Shown in pieces: positions 41,643 through 49,969 of a DNA stretch of 64,000 bases. This stretch comes from Rhodococcus erythropolis NBRC 15567. GTDB taxonomy: Bacteria > Actinomycetota > Actinomycetes > Mycobacteriales > Mycobacteriaceae. The notes beneath the pieces are model-generated. The model did no database searches and was not told the DNA's origin. It was given only the letters and a program-made list of their open reading frames with translations. The translations under genes and the position numbers were made by a program. The DNA is taken from the NCBI RefSeq assembly GCF_001552595.1, contig NZ_BCRM01000007.1:124001-188000 (forward strand), in the 5' to 3' direction. Numbering within the stretch: position 1 is the first letter of the stretch; the number at the start of each line of letters is the position of its first letter.

Positions 41643-42725
41643 GTGGCTGCGCTTCATCTGCGGGGTATCGGTCTGCCCGATGCCGAGCCGATCGAATTGT
41701 GGATCGTCGACGGGCTGATTTCCTTCGAGCCGGTGTCCGGTGCGGAGACGATCGTCGAGTCGGGTTGGATCACACCGGGTCTCGTGGATGCGCATTGTCA
41801 CGTCGGTATCCGCTACGGCGGTGGCGGCGGCGAAACCGTCGACGGCTTGCTGGAGCAGGCGAAGACCGAACGTGACGCGGGCGTGCTGTTGCTCCGCGAC
41901 GCCGGATCACCGGTCGACACCAGGTTCATCGACGAGCGCCTCGATTTGCCGCGAATCATTCGCGCAGGTCAGCACATCGCGGCACCCAAGCGGTACATCC
42001 CGGGCTTGCCGGTCGACCTGGACGACGAATCTCAGTTGCCGGCCGAGGTAGTGCGTCAGGCACGCGCTGGTGACGGCTGGGTCAAGCTCGTCGGCGACTG
42101 GATCGATCGTTCCGTCGGCGATTTGGCTCCCTTGTGGAGCGACGAGATCCTGGTCGAGGCCATCGCTGCCGCCCACGCCGAAGGCGCAAAGGTCACCGCT
42201 CACGTTTTTGCCGAAGACGCTTTGCCCGGCCTGATCAACGCCGGTATCGACTGCATCGAGCACGGCACCGGATTGACGGACGCGACCATCGAGTCGATGG
42301 TCGCGCACGGCACGGCCCTGGTTCCGACGCTGATCAACATCGCTACTTTCCCCGAGATCGCGGACTCCGCCACGCGATATCCGATCTACGCGGCGCATAT
42401 GCGCGATTTGCACGCTCGTCGGCACCAGACAATCGGTGCCGCTCACGAGGCCGGGATTCCGATCTATGCCGGAACGGATGCCGGCGGTTCGATCAGGCAC
42501 GGGCGGATCGCCGACGAGATCGCCGAACTCGAAGTTGCCGGATTGACAGCTCACCAGGCGTTGGGCGCAGCCAGCTGGGATGCGCGGAGTTGGTTGGGTG
42601 CCCAGGGCATCGAAGAGGGAGCGCCCGCCGACCTGGTGGTTTATTCCGAAGATCCGCGCGGAAACCCCGATGTGCTCGCGAAGCCGATGCGTGTGATCCT
42701 CCGCGGCACCCCCGTGAGTGGTTAG
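41643..42725 (+). CDS. Amidohydrolase-superfamily metal enzyme (Rv2915c-like)
   Basis: 360 residues of the metal-dependent amidohydrolase superfamily. It has the metal ligands HCH (VDAHCHVG), the bridging-Lys candidate in VKLVGDWID, His in VTAHVFAED and IEHGTG and the catalytic Asp in AGTDAGGS. Substrate unknown; imidazolonepropionase- or prolidase-like. GTG at 41643 begins 3 bp after ffh, so it is likely co-transcribed. The homologue is adjacent to ffh in M. tuberculosis too. Confidence 0.85.
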   Translation: MAALHLRGIGLPDAEPIELWIVDGLISFEPVSGAETIVESGWITPGLVDAHCHVGIRYGGGGGETVDGLLEQAKTERDAGVLLLRDAGSPVDTRFIDERLDLPRIIRAGQHIAAPKRYIPGLPVDLDDESQLPAEVVRQARAGDGWVKLVGDWIDRSVGDLAPLWSDEILVEAIAAAHAEGAKVTAHVFAEDALPGLINAGIDCIEHGTGLTDATIESMVAHGTALVPTLINIATFPEIADSATRYPIYAAHMRDLHARRHQTIGAAHEAGIPIYAGTDAGGSIRHGRIADEIAELEVAGLTAHQALGAASWDARSWLGAQGIEEGAPADLVVYSEDPRGNPDVLAKPMRVILRGTPVSG

Positions 42726-42760
42726 GGAGTCCCTGCACTCTCGAAGCGCGCACAGGGTGG

Positions 42761-42795
42761 TTTCCGAACGAGCCCACCCATCTGGCACAATGGAC
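42761..42795 (+). promoter_or_regulatory. rpsP promoter sharing the TCTGGCACAATGGAC motif with rplS
   Basis: TTTCCG at 42761-42766, 19 bp, then CACAAT at 42786-42791 within TCTGGCACAATGGAC. The rplS upstream region has TTTCCC, 19 bp, CACAAT with the same 15-mer. Transcription would start near 42798. Confidence 0.65.
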
Positions 42796-42797
42796 CA

Positions 42798-42934
42798 TTG
42801 TTCGTCGCAACCGGTTACGTACCGCTGCGACGGTCACAGGATAGAGGCAAAACCGGGCTCACAAATCGTGTGGGTCGCTGAATTGCACGTGACATGCGCA
42901 GCACTGTTGTGCGCGCTGAAGGAGAACTGCAGCT
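42798..42934 (+). promoter_or_regulatory. Structured 5' leader of rpsP
   Basis: The predicted 137-nt leader has a hairpin near its 5' end (CGTCGCA at 42803-42809 with TGCGACG at 42826-42832, plus an inner CGGT/ACCG stem) and a second directly before the ribosome binding site (42896-42916, GCGC-GCAC with GTGCGCGC). Possibly autoregulatory; inferred. The 35 bp before the promoter hold nothing else recognisable. Confidence 0.4.
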
Positions 42935-43405
42935 GTGGCTGTCAAAATCAAGCTCACCCGCCTCGGCAAGATCCGCAACGCTCAGTACCGCGTTGTCATC
43001 GCCGACTCGCGCACCCGTCGTGACGGCCGTGCGATCGAGACCATCGGCAAGTACCACCCGAAGGAAGAGCCCTCGCTGATCGACATCGATTCCGAGCGCG
43101 CTCAGTACTGGCTGTCCGTGGGCGCACAGCCCACCGAGCCCGTCGAGGCACTCCTCAAGATCACCGGTGACTGGCAGAAGTTCAAGGGCCTGCCGGGCAC
43201 CGAAGGCACCCTGCGCGTCAAGGAAGCCAAGCCCACCAAGCTCGAACTCTTCCAGGCTGCACTCGCGCAGGCCGAGAACGAGCCGGTTGCAGAAGCAATC
43301 ACCCCCAAGAAGAAGAAGGCTGCAAAGGCTGACGAGGCCAAGGCAGAAGACACCGCGGCTGACGCCGAGGCTCCCGCTGCAGACGCCGAGGCTGCTGACA
43401 AGTGA
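42935..43405 (+). CDS. rpsP: 30S ribosomal protein S16 with acidic/Lys-rich extension
   Basis: 156 residues; the first 85 are the S16 fold ([31 protein letters not shown]). The rest is an actinobacterial extension ending in a [20 protein letters not shown] low-complexity tail, roughly doubling the E. coli length. GTG at 42935 with GAAGGAG 10 nt upstream. Leads the rpsP-khpA-rimM-trmD operon. Confidence 0.97.
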   Translation: MAVKIKLTRLGKIRNAQYRVVIADSRTRRDGRAIETIGKYHPKEEPSLIDIDSERAQYWLSVGAQPTEPVEALLKITGDWQKFKGLPGTEGTLRVKEAKPTKLELFQAALAQAENEPVAEAITPKKKKAAKADEAKAEDTAADAEAPAADAEAADK

Positions 43406-43644
43406 GTGCCGTCGTCGCTGATGCGGTAGAGCATCTCGTGCGTGGCATCGTCGCCAATCCCGACGATGTGCGTGTCGAGCTGATCACCGGACGTCGGGGA
43501 CGGACCGTCGAGGTGCACGTGCACCCCGACGATCTCGGCAAGGTCATCGGTCGGGGTGGTCGCACGGCGACCGCTCTGCGGACCTTGGTCTCCGGCATCG
43601 GTGGCCGCGGTATCCGTGTTGATGTCGTCGACACCGATCAGTAG
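43402..43644 (+). CDS. khpA: KH-domain RNA-binding protein KhpA
   Basis: 80-residue single KH domain with the GxxG loop [15 protein letters not shown]. KhpA pairs with KhpB/Jag to bind RNAs and influence cell elongation. The GTG overlaps the rpsP stop by 4 bp. Confidence 0.95.
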   Translation: MSAVVADAVEHLVRGIVANPDDVRVELITGRRGRTVEVHVHPDDLGKVIGRGGRTATALRTLVSGIGGRGIRVDVVDTDQ

Positions 43645-43658
43645 ACGGCAGTAAACAG

Positions 43659-44231
43659 GTGGAACTCGTAGTCGGTCGTGTCGCGAAGTCGCATGGCATC
43701 AAAGGTGAATTGGTAGTCGAGGTTCGTACAGACGAGCCCGACGATCGTTTTGCCGTAGGTTCTGTGCTGCGTGGGCGCAAGCCGCGCGAGTCCACACTGA
43801 AGTCGTACACAGTGGAAGCCGCCCGGGATCATTCCGGGCGGCTTCTGCTGCGCCTCGAAGGCGTCAGTGACCGTGGCGACGCAGATGCGTTGCGCGGCAC
43901 ACTGTTTGTCATCGACAGTTCCGAACTCGAGCCTTCGGATGATCCGGACGAGTTCTACGATCACGAACTCGAAGGACTGAAGGTCGTCCTCACGGACGGT
44001 ACCGAGGTCGGTTCGGTCATCGAGGTATTACATTCCGCCGCAGGCGAATTGCTTTCGATTCGTCGTACCGGCGAGACGTCCGGTGAATTGCTGATCCCGT
44101 TTGTCGCCGCCATCGTCACCTCGGTGTCGATTGCCGACGGCGTCGTGATGATCGAGCCTCCCGAGGGACTGCTCGACCCGGACTTCGGTGACAAGTCGAA
44201 CAGCGATAATTCGAACCCAGACAACGACTGA
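43659..44231 (+). CDS. rimM: 16S rRNA processing protein RimM
   Basis: 190 residues. N-terminal RimM barrel ([20 protein letters not shown]) and C-terminal PRC barrel ([16 protein letters not shown]). It binds S19 in the 30S head during assembly. The C-terminal tail is Asn/Asp/Ser-rich. GTG at 43659, 14 bp after khpA; trmD follows 9 bp later. Confidence 0.96.
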   Translation: MELVVGRVAKSHGIKGELVVEVRTDEPDDRFAVGSVLRGRKPRESTLKSYTVEAARDHSGRLLLRLEGVSDRGDADALRGTLFVIDSSELEPSDDPDEFYDHELEGLKVVLTDGTEVGSVIEVLHSAAGELLSIRRTGETSGELLIPFVAAIVTSVSIADGVVMIEPPEGLLDPDFGDKSNSDNSNPDND

Positions 44232-44240
44232 TCGTTTGTC

Positions 44241-44945
44241 ATGCGTCTCGACGTCGTCACCATCTTTCCCGAGTATCTCGAACCGCTTCGTGCTGCCTTG
44301 CTGGGCAAGGCAATCGAACGTGGCTTGATCTCGGTCGACGTCCACGATCTTCGGTCGTGGACCCATGACGTACACAAAGCCGTCGACGATTCCCCGTACG
44401 GCGGCGGACCCGGCATGGTCATGAAACCCACCGTCTGGGGTCCGGCACTGGACGACGTGATCGGTCGCTCCGATTCTTCCGGCCCGGATGATGCCGAGAC
44501 GATCCTGGTGGTGCCGACTCCCGCCGGCGTCCCGTTCACTCAGGCGACCGCACATCGCTGGGCCACCGCCAAGCACCTTGTCTTCGCCTGCGGCCGATAC
44601 GAAGGTATCGACCAACGCGTCTTCGACGACGCCGCCAAGCGGGTTCGCGTCGAAGAAGTCAGTATCGGCGATTACGTTCTGATCGGCGGCGAAGCAGCCG
44701 TGCTGGTGATGGTCGAGGCTGTTGTGCGACTGATGCCCGGCGTTCTCGGCAATCAGCTGTCACACCAAGAGGATTCGTTCTCCGACGGGCTCCTCGAAGG
44801 GCCCAGTTACACTCGCCCCGCCGTGTGGCGTGATCTCGAGGTTCCGCCTGTTCTGCTTTCCGGAGATCACGCGAAGATCAAGGCCTGGCGCCATGAGCAG
44901 TCGCTGCAGCGCACGGCCGAGCGTCGACCGGATCTACTTCCTTAG
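44241..44945 (+). CDS. trmD: tRNA (guanine37-N1)-methyltransferase
   Basis: 234-residue SPOUT methyltransferase. RLDVVTIFPEYLEPL, PYGGGPGMVMKP and the knot loops CGRYEGIDQRV and SIGDYVLIGGE are intact; the dimer methylates G37 to prevent frameshifting. Its TAG stop interlocks with the TAA stop of the convergent DHFR-fold gene (4-bp overlap), with no room for an intrinsic terminator. Confidence 0.97.
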   Translation: MRLDVVTIFPEYLEPLRAALLGKAIERGLISVDVHDLRSWTHDVHKAVDDSPYGGGPGMVMKPTVWGPALDDVIGRSDSSGPDDAETILVVPTPAGVPFTQATAHRWATAKHLVFACGRYEGIDQRVFDDAAKRVRVEEVSIGDYVLIGGEAAVLVMVEAVVRLMPGVLGNQLSHQEDSFSDGLLEGPSYTRPAVWRDLEVPPVLLSGDHAKIKAWRHEQSLQRTAERRPDLLP

Positions 44946-45517
44946 GTATTTCTCTTCAACCAGGTGATGCTTGCGCCGTCGTCGAGCGATTCGGTTGCAG
45001 TCGGTGTGAACAGTGTCGGCTCGAAGTTACCTCTGATCATCGGTATGCCCGCGCCGGCGACAACCGGATACCTTTTGACGATCAACTCGTCGATCTCCGG
45101 TAGTAGTTCGCCGGCGAGAGTTCCGCCGCCGCACAGCCAGATATCTTGTCCTTCTTCCTCTTTGAGGGATCTGACGACCGCACGTGGATCGGTGCGAACG
45201 ATGGTGACCGCGGGATCCTCGGCGCCAGGGAGGGTGCTGGAGACGACGAACTGGCGCAGGTGCGCAAAAGGGCTGGTCACGCCGAGGCTCAGCCCGGGCT
45301 CGTAAGAGCCGCGGCCCATGACGACCGTGTCGAAGGTTCTGTTGGGTGCGTCCTCGATTCCGAGAGCGGGCCGCACATGCGTTGGCACGGTCTCGGGATA
45401 TCGATCACATATCCAGGCCGTGATCTGTTCGGAAACCGGGAAGAAATCGAATTCGCCGTCTGGGCCCGCGATGTAGCCGTCGAGGGAAGCTCCCACGTAG
45501 TACACAAGCTTTCGCAT
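44942..45517 (-). CDS. Dihydrofolate reductase-fold protein (RibD C-terminal family)
   Basis: 191 residues. LVYYVGASLDGYIAGPDGEFDF is the N-terminal strand and loop of the RibD_C/DHFR-like family; MGRGSYEPGL and IWLCGGGTLAGELL match its NADPH-binding pattern. Stand-alone members are reductases of unknown substrate, often next to a regulator. Start ATG at 45517. It is divergent from a TetR gene 68 bp away, which probably controls it. Not part of the conserved actinobacterial order. Confidence 0.85.
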   Translation of the reverse strand: MRKLVYYVGASLDGYIAGPDGEFDFFPVSEQITAWICDRYPETVPTHVRPALGIEDAPNRTFDTVVMGRGSYEPGLSLGVTSPFAHLRQFVVSSTLPGAEDPAVTIVRTDPRAVVRSLKEEEGQDIWLCGGGTLAGELLPEIDELIVKRYPVVAGAGIPMIRGNFEPTLFTPTATESLDDGASITWLKRNT

Positions 45518-45532
45518 CAAACGCTCCGTTCG

Positions 45533-45540
45533 TAGTACTA
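45533..45540. promoter_or_regulatory. Candidate TetR operator
   Basis: The 8-bp palindrome TAGTACTA lies in the 68-bp gap between the DHFR-fold gene and the TetR gene, with a further GTAGT at 45546 in direct orientation. TAACTT at 45555 could be the -10 for the TetR gene. Weak evidence. Confidence 0.3.
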
Positions 45541-45585
45541 TGTTTGTAGTGGTTTAACTTAGGGTCGTGTCAGGAGTGATGTCAA

Positions 45586-46164
45586 GTGCGAAAGAACCCG
45601 GAACGACGGCTTGCCCTGATCGACGCGGCAATCGAGGTGTTGGCCCGAGAGGGTGCTCGAGGCTTGACTTTTCGAGCCGTCGACACCCAGGCAGCCGTGC
45701 CGAACGGGACAGCGTCGAACTACTTCTCCAATCGCGACGACCTACTCACGCAGGCCGGTGGCCGGATCTACGAGCGACTGATTCCGGACGACCTCGAGGG
45801 ATTGATCGATCCCGTCAACGGCACCGATCGTGAGCGACTGGTGACGCTCATGCTCGACGTGGTCGAGCGGGTCACCTCGTTTGGAACGGGTTTCCTCGCG
45901 CTCATGGAGTTGCGGCTGGAGGCGATACGTCGTCCGGACCTGCGAGCGGTCCTGACCGTCCGCATCCGAGAAGACTTCGATCTGAACGTAGCCAATCATC
46001 TGGCGTCGGGCGTGCCGGGTGATGCGATGACCGTTCGCCTGCTCTATTTGTCGCTGAACTGGCTCGTACTGGATCGACTGACATTGCCGAACCTGTTCGG
46101 GGAGGAAGATATTCGTACGATCGTCGAGGCCGCGGTGGATCGAGCGCTACCCCGCGAATCGTAG
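45586..46164 (+). CDS. TetR-family transcriptional regulator
   Basis: 192 residues. Helix-turn-helix at about 8-52 (ALIDAAIEVLAREGARGLTF; VPNGTASNYFSNRDDLLTQA). The C-terminal ligand-binding domain is helical with a hydrophobic core; ligand unknown. GTG at 45586 with AGGAG 10 nt upstream. Likely represses itself and the divergent DHFR-fold reductase. Confidence 0.9.
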   Translation: MRKNPERRLALIDAAIEVLAREGARGLTFRAVDTQAAVPNGTASNYFSNRDDLLTQAGGRIYERLIPDDLEGLIDPVNGTDRERLVTLMLDVVERVTSFGTGFLALMELRLEAIRRPDLRAVLTVRIREDFDLNVANHLASGVPGDAMTVRLLYLSLNWLVLDRLTLPNLFGEEDIRTIVEAAVDRALPRES

Positions 46165-46168
46165 AAGG

Positions 46169-46615
46169 TCAGTGCCGCTCGGCAGGTTTGCGGCGGAACG
46201 AGAAGTATCGATGACCGAAGAAACTCACCCCGGCAACGATCAACATGACAACCGCCTGGGCGGGAAGCGGCGGGGCATGCAGAATCGACACCGCGATCGT
46301 TCCGAGTATCAGATTCAGCACGAGGCCACCGGAATTGACGACGATGAACGCGCCCAGGTCGCGTGCCACATGTCCGCGGACGCGGAAAACCAACGTCCGA
46401 TGCAGAACGAAAGCGATGAGCACGCTGATGGAGTACGCACCGATCACAGCCACTTGATACAGATCCTTGTTGTCGAGGATCAGTGACCAGATCACGAAGA
46501 GCCCGTATCCGATCGCCGTATTGGCCACTCCGACAATGGCAAACGCGATGGGTTGATGCTTGACCACCCGCAGCAGTGGGCCGGGGTTCTCGGGTGATGC
46601 GATGTCTTCGGTCAT
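46169..46615 (-). CDS. GtrA/GtcA-family membrane protein (lipid-linked sugar flippase)
   Basis: 148 residues with four membrane helices (for example AFAIVGVANTAIGYGLFVIW; AVVMLIVAGVSFFGHRYFSF). FAIVGVANTAIGYGLF and the C-terminal FGHRYFSFR are GtrA-family marks. GtrA/GtcA proteins flip polyprenyl-phosphate sugars. The ATG at 46615 overlaps the stop of the YfhO-like gene (ATGA), so the two are translationally coupled. Part of the glycosylation module at 46-51 kb. Converges on the TetR gene with a 4-bp gap. Confidence 0.9.
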   Translation of the reverse strand: MTEDIASPENPGPLLRVVKHQPIAFAIVGVANTAIGYGLFVIWSLILDNKDLYQVAVIGAYSISVLIAFVLHRTLVFRVRGHVARDLGAFIVVNSGGLVLNLILGTIAVSILHAPPLPAQAVVMLIVAGVSFFGHRYFSFRRKPAERH

Positions 46616-48813
46616 GAAGACTCGGTTTTCACGATGTTGATCCGGTCCTTGCGTCGTGTCCGCAGATACATCCACTCGAGCACACCGAGGCCGAGGATTC
46701 CGGCGACCATCGAAGCGCCGCCGACCTTCCATCCCGGGGGCCGCCACGTGAGGACAAGTTCAGCGTCCTTCGTCCCGGCTGGGATGTCCACGGTGACAAA
46801 GGACTTCGCGACGACGTCGATCGGGACAGGCTGACGGTCGAGGCTAGCTCGATACCCGGGCCAGCCGAGCCGTGCGAACACAACCTTGCCGCCGGTCTCC
46901 GAACTGACACGAAGGGTGCTCGACAGGTTCGACTCGGCGGTCGAAACAGCTTCGACGCCATGGGTATCGGCGATGCGGCCGTTTCGTGTCGAGACGGGCC
47001 CGTCGACGCGTTCGAGTACGGAGATGTAGTTCTCGTGACCGGGGTAGTCCACCCATGTCCACCCGTCGGGGGCCGGGCTCTTACGTGCGTCGGGGTAGAG
47101 GGCGTTCTGCAGTACGACGCGGTCCACGTTCATCAGGTCGACGATGGTGCGGCCGGTGGTGGGTTCGACGGTGAATGCCCGTCGGAAGGCGTCGGGGCAG
47201 ACGCTCATGTCCCAGCGCATGCAGAGCAGATCACCGAAGTAGAAGTGCCCGTTGGGGGTGTAGCCGCTGGTGTAGGTCAGTTCGAGGTCTTTGGGGTAGT
47301 TGCCGAAAGCCAGGGAACCGTACGCTCCGTCGAGGGTTTTGTCCCCGGGTGCGATGAGTGCACGGTCGCCCAGTTGCAGTGTCGTGCCTTCGAAGTCGGG
47401 GAAGGCCTCTTTCATCTCCGAGCGGGATTCGGGCAGATCCCAGCTCATCGGGGTTGGTTGCGCGGCCCGAACCTGGGTGTAGGCGATGGGGGAGACCGCG
47501 GCGATTGCCAACAGGCATGCGAGCGCGGTGCCCTTGGTGCGGCCCAGCCACACCATCGCAGCGCCGAGTGCGGCAACGACCAGGGCTGAGATCACATGCC
47601 ATTTTGCGAGCCCGGGAGCTGCCGAGGCGGACCTGATCAAAAGCAGGCCCACGAGGATTCCCGCTGCAACGCAGCGTCCGCGCAACTTGTCGGTCGTGGC
47701 GTAACGCCCGAGCAGGATGCACACCAGAAGCAGGAGTCCGATGGCCACCATCGGAAGCACGCGCGCGGGCCACCGCAGTGGGCCGATCGTGCTCGGCCCG
47801 GCAGTCCACATGAGGACGGCGACCGTGAAGATCCCGACGGCGGTCAATTCGCGTGCCGCGGCGCGTGCCTTGCCCCAGTCGATGAACGCCAGAGCCGGAA
47901 TGAGGAACCACGCGACGTAGACCATGGGCATGGTCTGGATGTATCCCCACCACGAGGAGAATGCGGGCATCGTGCTCGGCAGGCTCGCGTTCAGCGATTC
48001 CGACCAGGGAACGGCAAGGAATGCGTCGTTCTTGACTTCGGATGCACCGCGCCAGGTGACGTCGGCGGTGAGCAGGCTCGGCAGATACGTCGCGAGACCG
48101 GCGAGGGCGGCACAGGCAGACACCGCCAGAAGCCGCAGCGACGGCAGCCAACGCCGCTGATAGACAACTTCGCCGATCGCGACTGCGACGATCATCAAGC
48201 CGGATTCGACTGCGGGGAAAACATATTGGACCGACATCGCGAGATACAAGAACACGAAGGTCGGGATCGGACCGCTCTTGCCTCTGGCGTAGCGGATTGC
48301 CGAGGCCCACGCCTGCACCATCCAGGCAGTGCCGGTGAAGGCTGTCATCCAACTGGCCGAGTCGAAGAAGAGGAGGAAACCGGTGAACGGAATCGAGACT
48401 CCGGCGACCGCAGCCCACGTGGGCTTCGAGCCGTACTCCAGGCAGATCCGATAGACGCCCAGCGCAAGGATGATCGCGAAGATCAATTTCACGATCGTCG
48501 CGTAAAGCGCCAGGTTGTCGAAGGACGGTGCGATCAGGTCGATCAGAAGTTGTGGCGGATTGAGAAGGCCCGCTTCCTCGATCGCGTAGTTGCCCGCCAT
48601 CCAGTTCTCGGGGACGAGTACCGGCAGGTGTCCTTCTCGCAGGCTACGGCCGAGCATGACCCACAGCGGCGCGTACTGGGACTCGGTGTCGTCGGTGTAG
48701 AAGTGACGAGCGTTCGCGAGCACCACGGCCAGGTAGCCGGCGATGACACCGACCGCCGTGACGGCGCCCCACTTGTACACGTCTGCCCGGGCGAGAGTGC
48801 GAGTTTCCACCAC
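46612..48813 (-). CDS. YfhO-family polytopic membrane glycosyltransferase
   Basis: 733 residues. About 12 membrane helices fill residues 15-470; the rest is a large extracytoplasmic domain and a final helix (VGGASMVAGILGLGVLEWMY). The N-terminal acidic loop FYTDDTESQYAPLW, the MAGNYAIEEAGLLNPPQ segment and the C-terminal LGWPGYRASLDRQPVP ... WRPPGWKVGG segment match the YfhO family, which in Firmicutes transfers sugars from a polyprenyl carrier to lipoteichoic acid alongside a GT2 and a GtcA flippase. Those two partners are adjacent here. Acceptor unknown. GTG at 48813; a -10-like TAAGGT lies 9 nt upstream. Confidence 0.8.
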   Translation of the reverse strand: MVETRTLARADVYKWGAVTAVGVIAGYLAVVLANARHFYTDDTESQYAPLWVMLGRSLREGHLPVLVPENWMAGNYAIEEAGLLNPPQLLIDLIAPSFDNLALYATIVKLIFAIILALGVYRICLEYGSKPTWAAVAGVSIPFTGFLLFFDSASWMTAFTGTAWMVQAWASAIRYARGKSGPIPTFVFLYLAMSVQYVFPAVESGLMIVAVAIGEVVYQRRWLPSLRLLAVSACAALAGLATYLPSLLTADVTWRGASEVKNDAFLAVPWSESLNASLPSTMPAFSSWWGYIQTMPMVYVAWFLIPALAFIDWGKARAAARELTAVGIFTVAVLMWTAGPSTIGPLRWPARVLPMVAIGLLLLVCILLGRYATTDKLRGRCVAAGILVGLLLIRSASAAPGLAKWHVISALVVAALGAAMVWLGRTKGTALACLLAIAAVSPIAYTQVRAAQPTPMSWDLPESRSEMKEAFPDFEGTTLQLGDRALIAPGDKTLDGAYGSLAFGNYPKDLELTYTSGYTPNGHFYFGDLLCMRWDMSVCPDAFRRAFTVEPTTGRTIVDLMNVDRVVLQNALYPDARKSPAPDGWTWVDYPGHENYISVLERVDGPVSTRNGRIADTHGVEAVSTAESNLSSTLRVSSETGGKVVFARLGWPGYRASLDRQPVPIDVVAKSFVTVDIPAGTKDAELVLTWRPPGWKVGGASMVAGILGLGVLEWMYLRTRRKDRINIVKTESS

Positions 48814-48822
48814 GAGTTCCAG

Positions 48823-48911
48823 ACCTTAACAGGGCAGGTGGGGCGCGCGGAGACGCGAGCGCATCACGCGCCGTCGGCATCCGAAGTCCGGACATCTCTG
48901 CGTGTTAAAGT
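48823..48911. promoter_or_regulatory. Divergent promoter region of the glycosylation module
   Basis: The 169-bp gap between the YfhO-like gene and the GT2 gene has TAAGGT on the minus strand (complement at 48823-48828), 9 nt before the YfhO GTG, and TAAAGT on the plus strand (48906-48911), about 72 bp before the GT2 start. No other gene fits. Confidence 0.4.
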
Positions 48912-48982
48912 TCGCGACGGTGTGGGCCCGATCGTGCCTGTCTCTCGGCGCCAGTCGAGCCCCCTGAAGGGAGTGGAAGCGA

Positions 48983-49969
48983 GTGCACTCGATTTCCGTC
49001 GTAGTGCCCGTTTATCAGGGCGAAAAGACGATCACGGCGCTCGTCGAGGAGTTGGACGGCCTGTGCGCACCGAGTTCGACGCCCGGTGGAGCGCAGTTCA
49101 CCGTCGACGAGATCGTGCTGGTTCACGACAACGGTCCGGACCGTTCCGACGTCGTGTTACTCGAATTGGAGCGCCGTTTCGATCAGGTGCGTGTCGTGTG
49201 GCTCAGTCGCAACTACGGCCAGGACGCGGCGACTATCGCCGGTATGGCCGTTGCACGTGGCCAGTGGATCGTGACGATGGACGAAGACGGCCAGCACGAC
49301 CCGGTGCACATCGGGGCTTTCCTCGACACCGCGCTGACGGAGCGATCCGATCTCGTGTATTCCAAACCCACGAACACCCGCCCGCATGGATTCTTGCGGA
49401 ACCTGACCTCGCGCGGTGCAAAGATCGTCTTGGCGACGGTATTCGCGTTCCCTGATTCGACGAGATTCGAAAGTTACCGCCTGATCCGAGGTGACATCGG
49501 CCGACAGTTGGCCGGCGTCGCCGCCAACGGCGTGTATCTGGACGTCGCGCTGACGTGGGTCGTCGGCAATACCGCCACTGCGCCGGTGACACTTCGAGCG
49601 GAAGGCCGCGAGGAATCGGGGTACAACTATCGCCGTTTGTTCTCGTTGTTCTGGAAGATGGTGTTGTGTAGCGGAACCCGCGGTCTGCGGCTGGTGAGTC
49701 TGCTCGGGGTCACCCTGGCGTCGGCCGGTGTGATCATGGCTGCGGTGATCTTCGTCCAAGCCATGACCGGTGACAACAACGACCCGGAAGGATGGGCGTC
49801 GATCATCATGGCGCTGCTGGTCTGTTCGGGTGCGATCCTGTTCTCGCTCGGTCTCATCGCCGAATACCTTGGCGTGGCACTGCACGTCCTTGTCGGAAAG
49901 CCGCTGTATCTGACAGTCGATTCCCCGCGGCCCGGAACCTCGATCGATCGGCGTAGTCGTGAGCACTGA
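48983..49969 (+). CDS. Polyprenyl-phosphate glycosyltransferase, GT2 (DPM1/CsbB/GtrB type)
   Basis: 328 residues. The GT-A domain (1-230) has SVVVPVYQGEKTITALVEEL and the metal-binding DED at 100-102 (TMDEDGQHDP), then the LTSRGAKIVLATVF-type acceptor region; two C-terminal membrane helices (about 245-272, 282-308) follow. Such enzymes load a sugar onto polyprenyl phosphate at the inner membrane face for flipping by a GtrA protein. GTG at 48983 with AAGGGAG upstream. It overlaps the RffA-like gene by 11 bp. Confidence 0.9.
   Translation: MHSISVVVPVYQGEKTITALVEELDGLCAPSSTPGGAQFTVDEIVLVHDNGPDRSDVVLLELERRFDQVRVVWLSRNYGQDAATIAGMAVARGQWIVTMDEDGQHDPVHIGAFLDTALTERSDLVYSKPTNTRPHGFLRNLTSRGAKIVLATVFAFPDSTRFESYRLIRGDIGRQLAGVAANGVYLDVALTWVVGNTATAPVTLRAEGREESGYNYRRLFSLFWKMVLCSGTRGLRLVSLLGVTLASAGVIMAAVIFVQAMTGDNNDPEGWASIIMALLVCSGAILFSLGLIAEYLGVALHVLVGKPLYLTVDSPRPGTSIDRRSREH

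Noticed and set aside
47596..49455. 619-codon plus-strand frame opposite the YfhO-like gene, running into the GT2 region
   Set aside because: Composition is not protein-like, and it conflicts with two well-supported genes.
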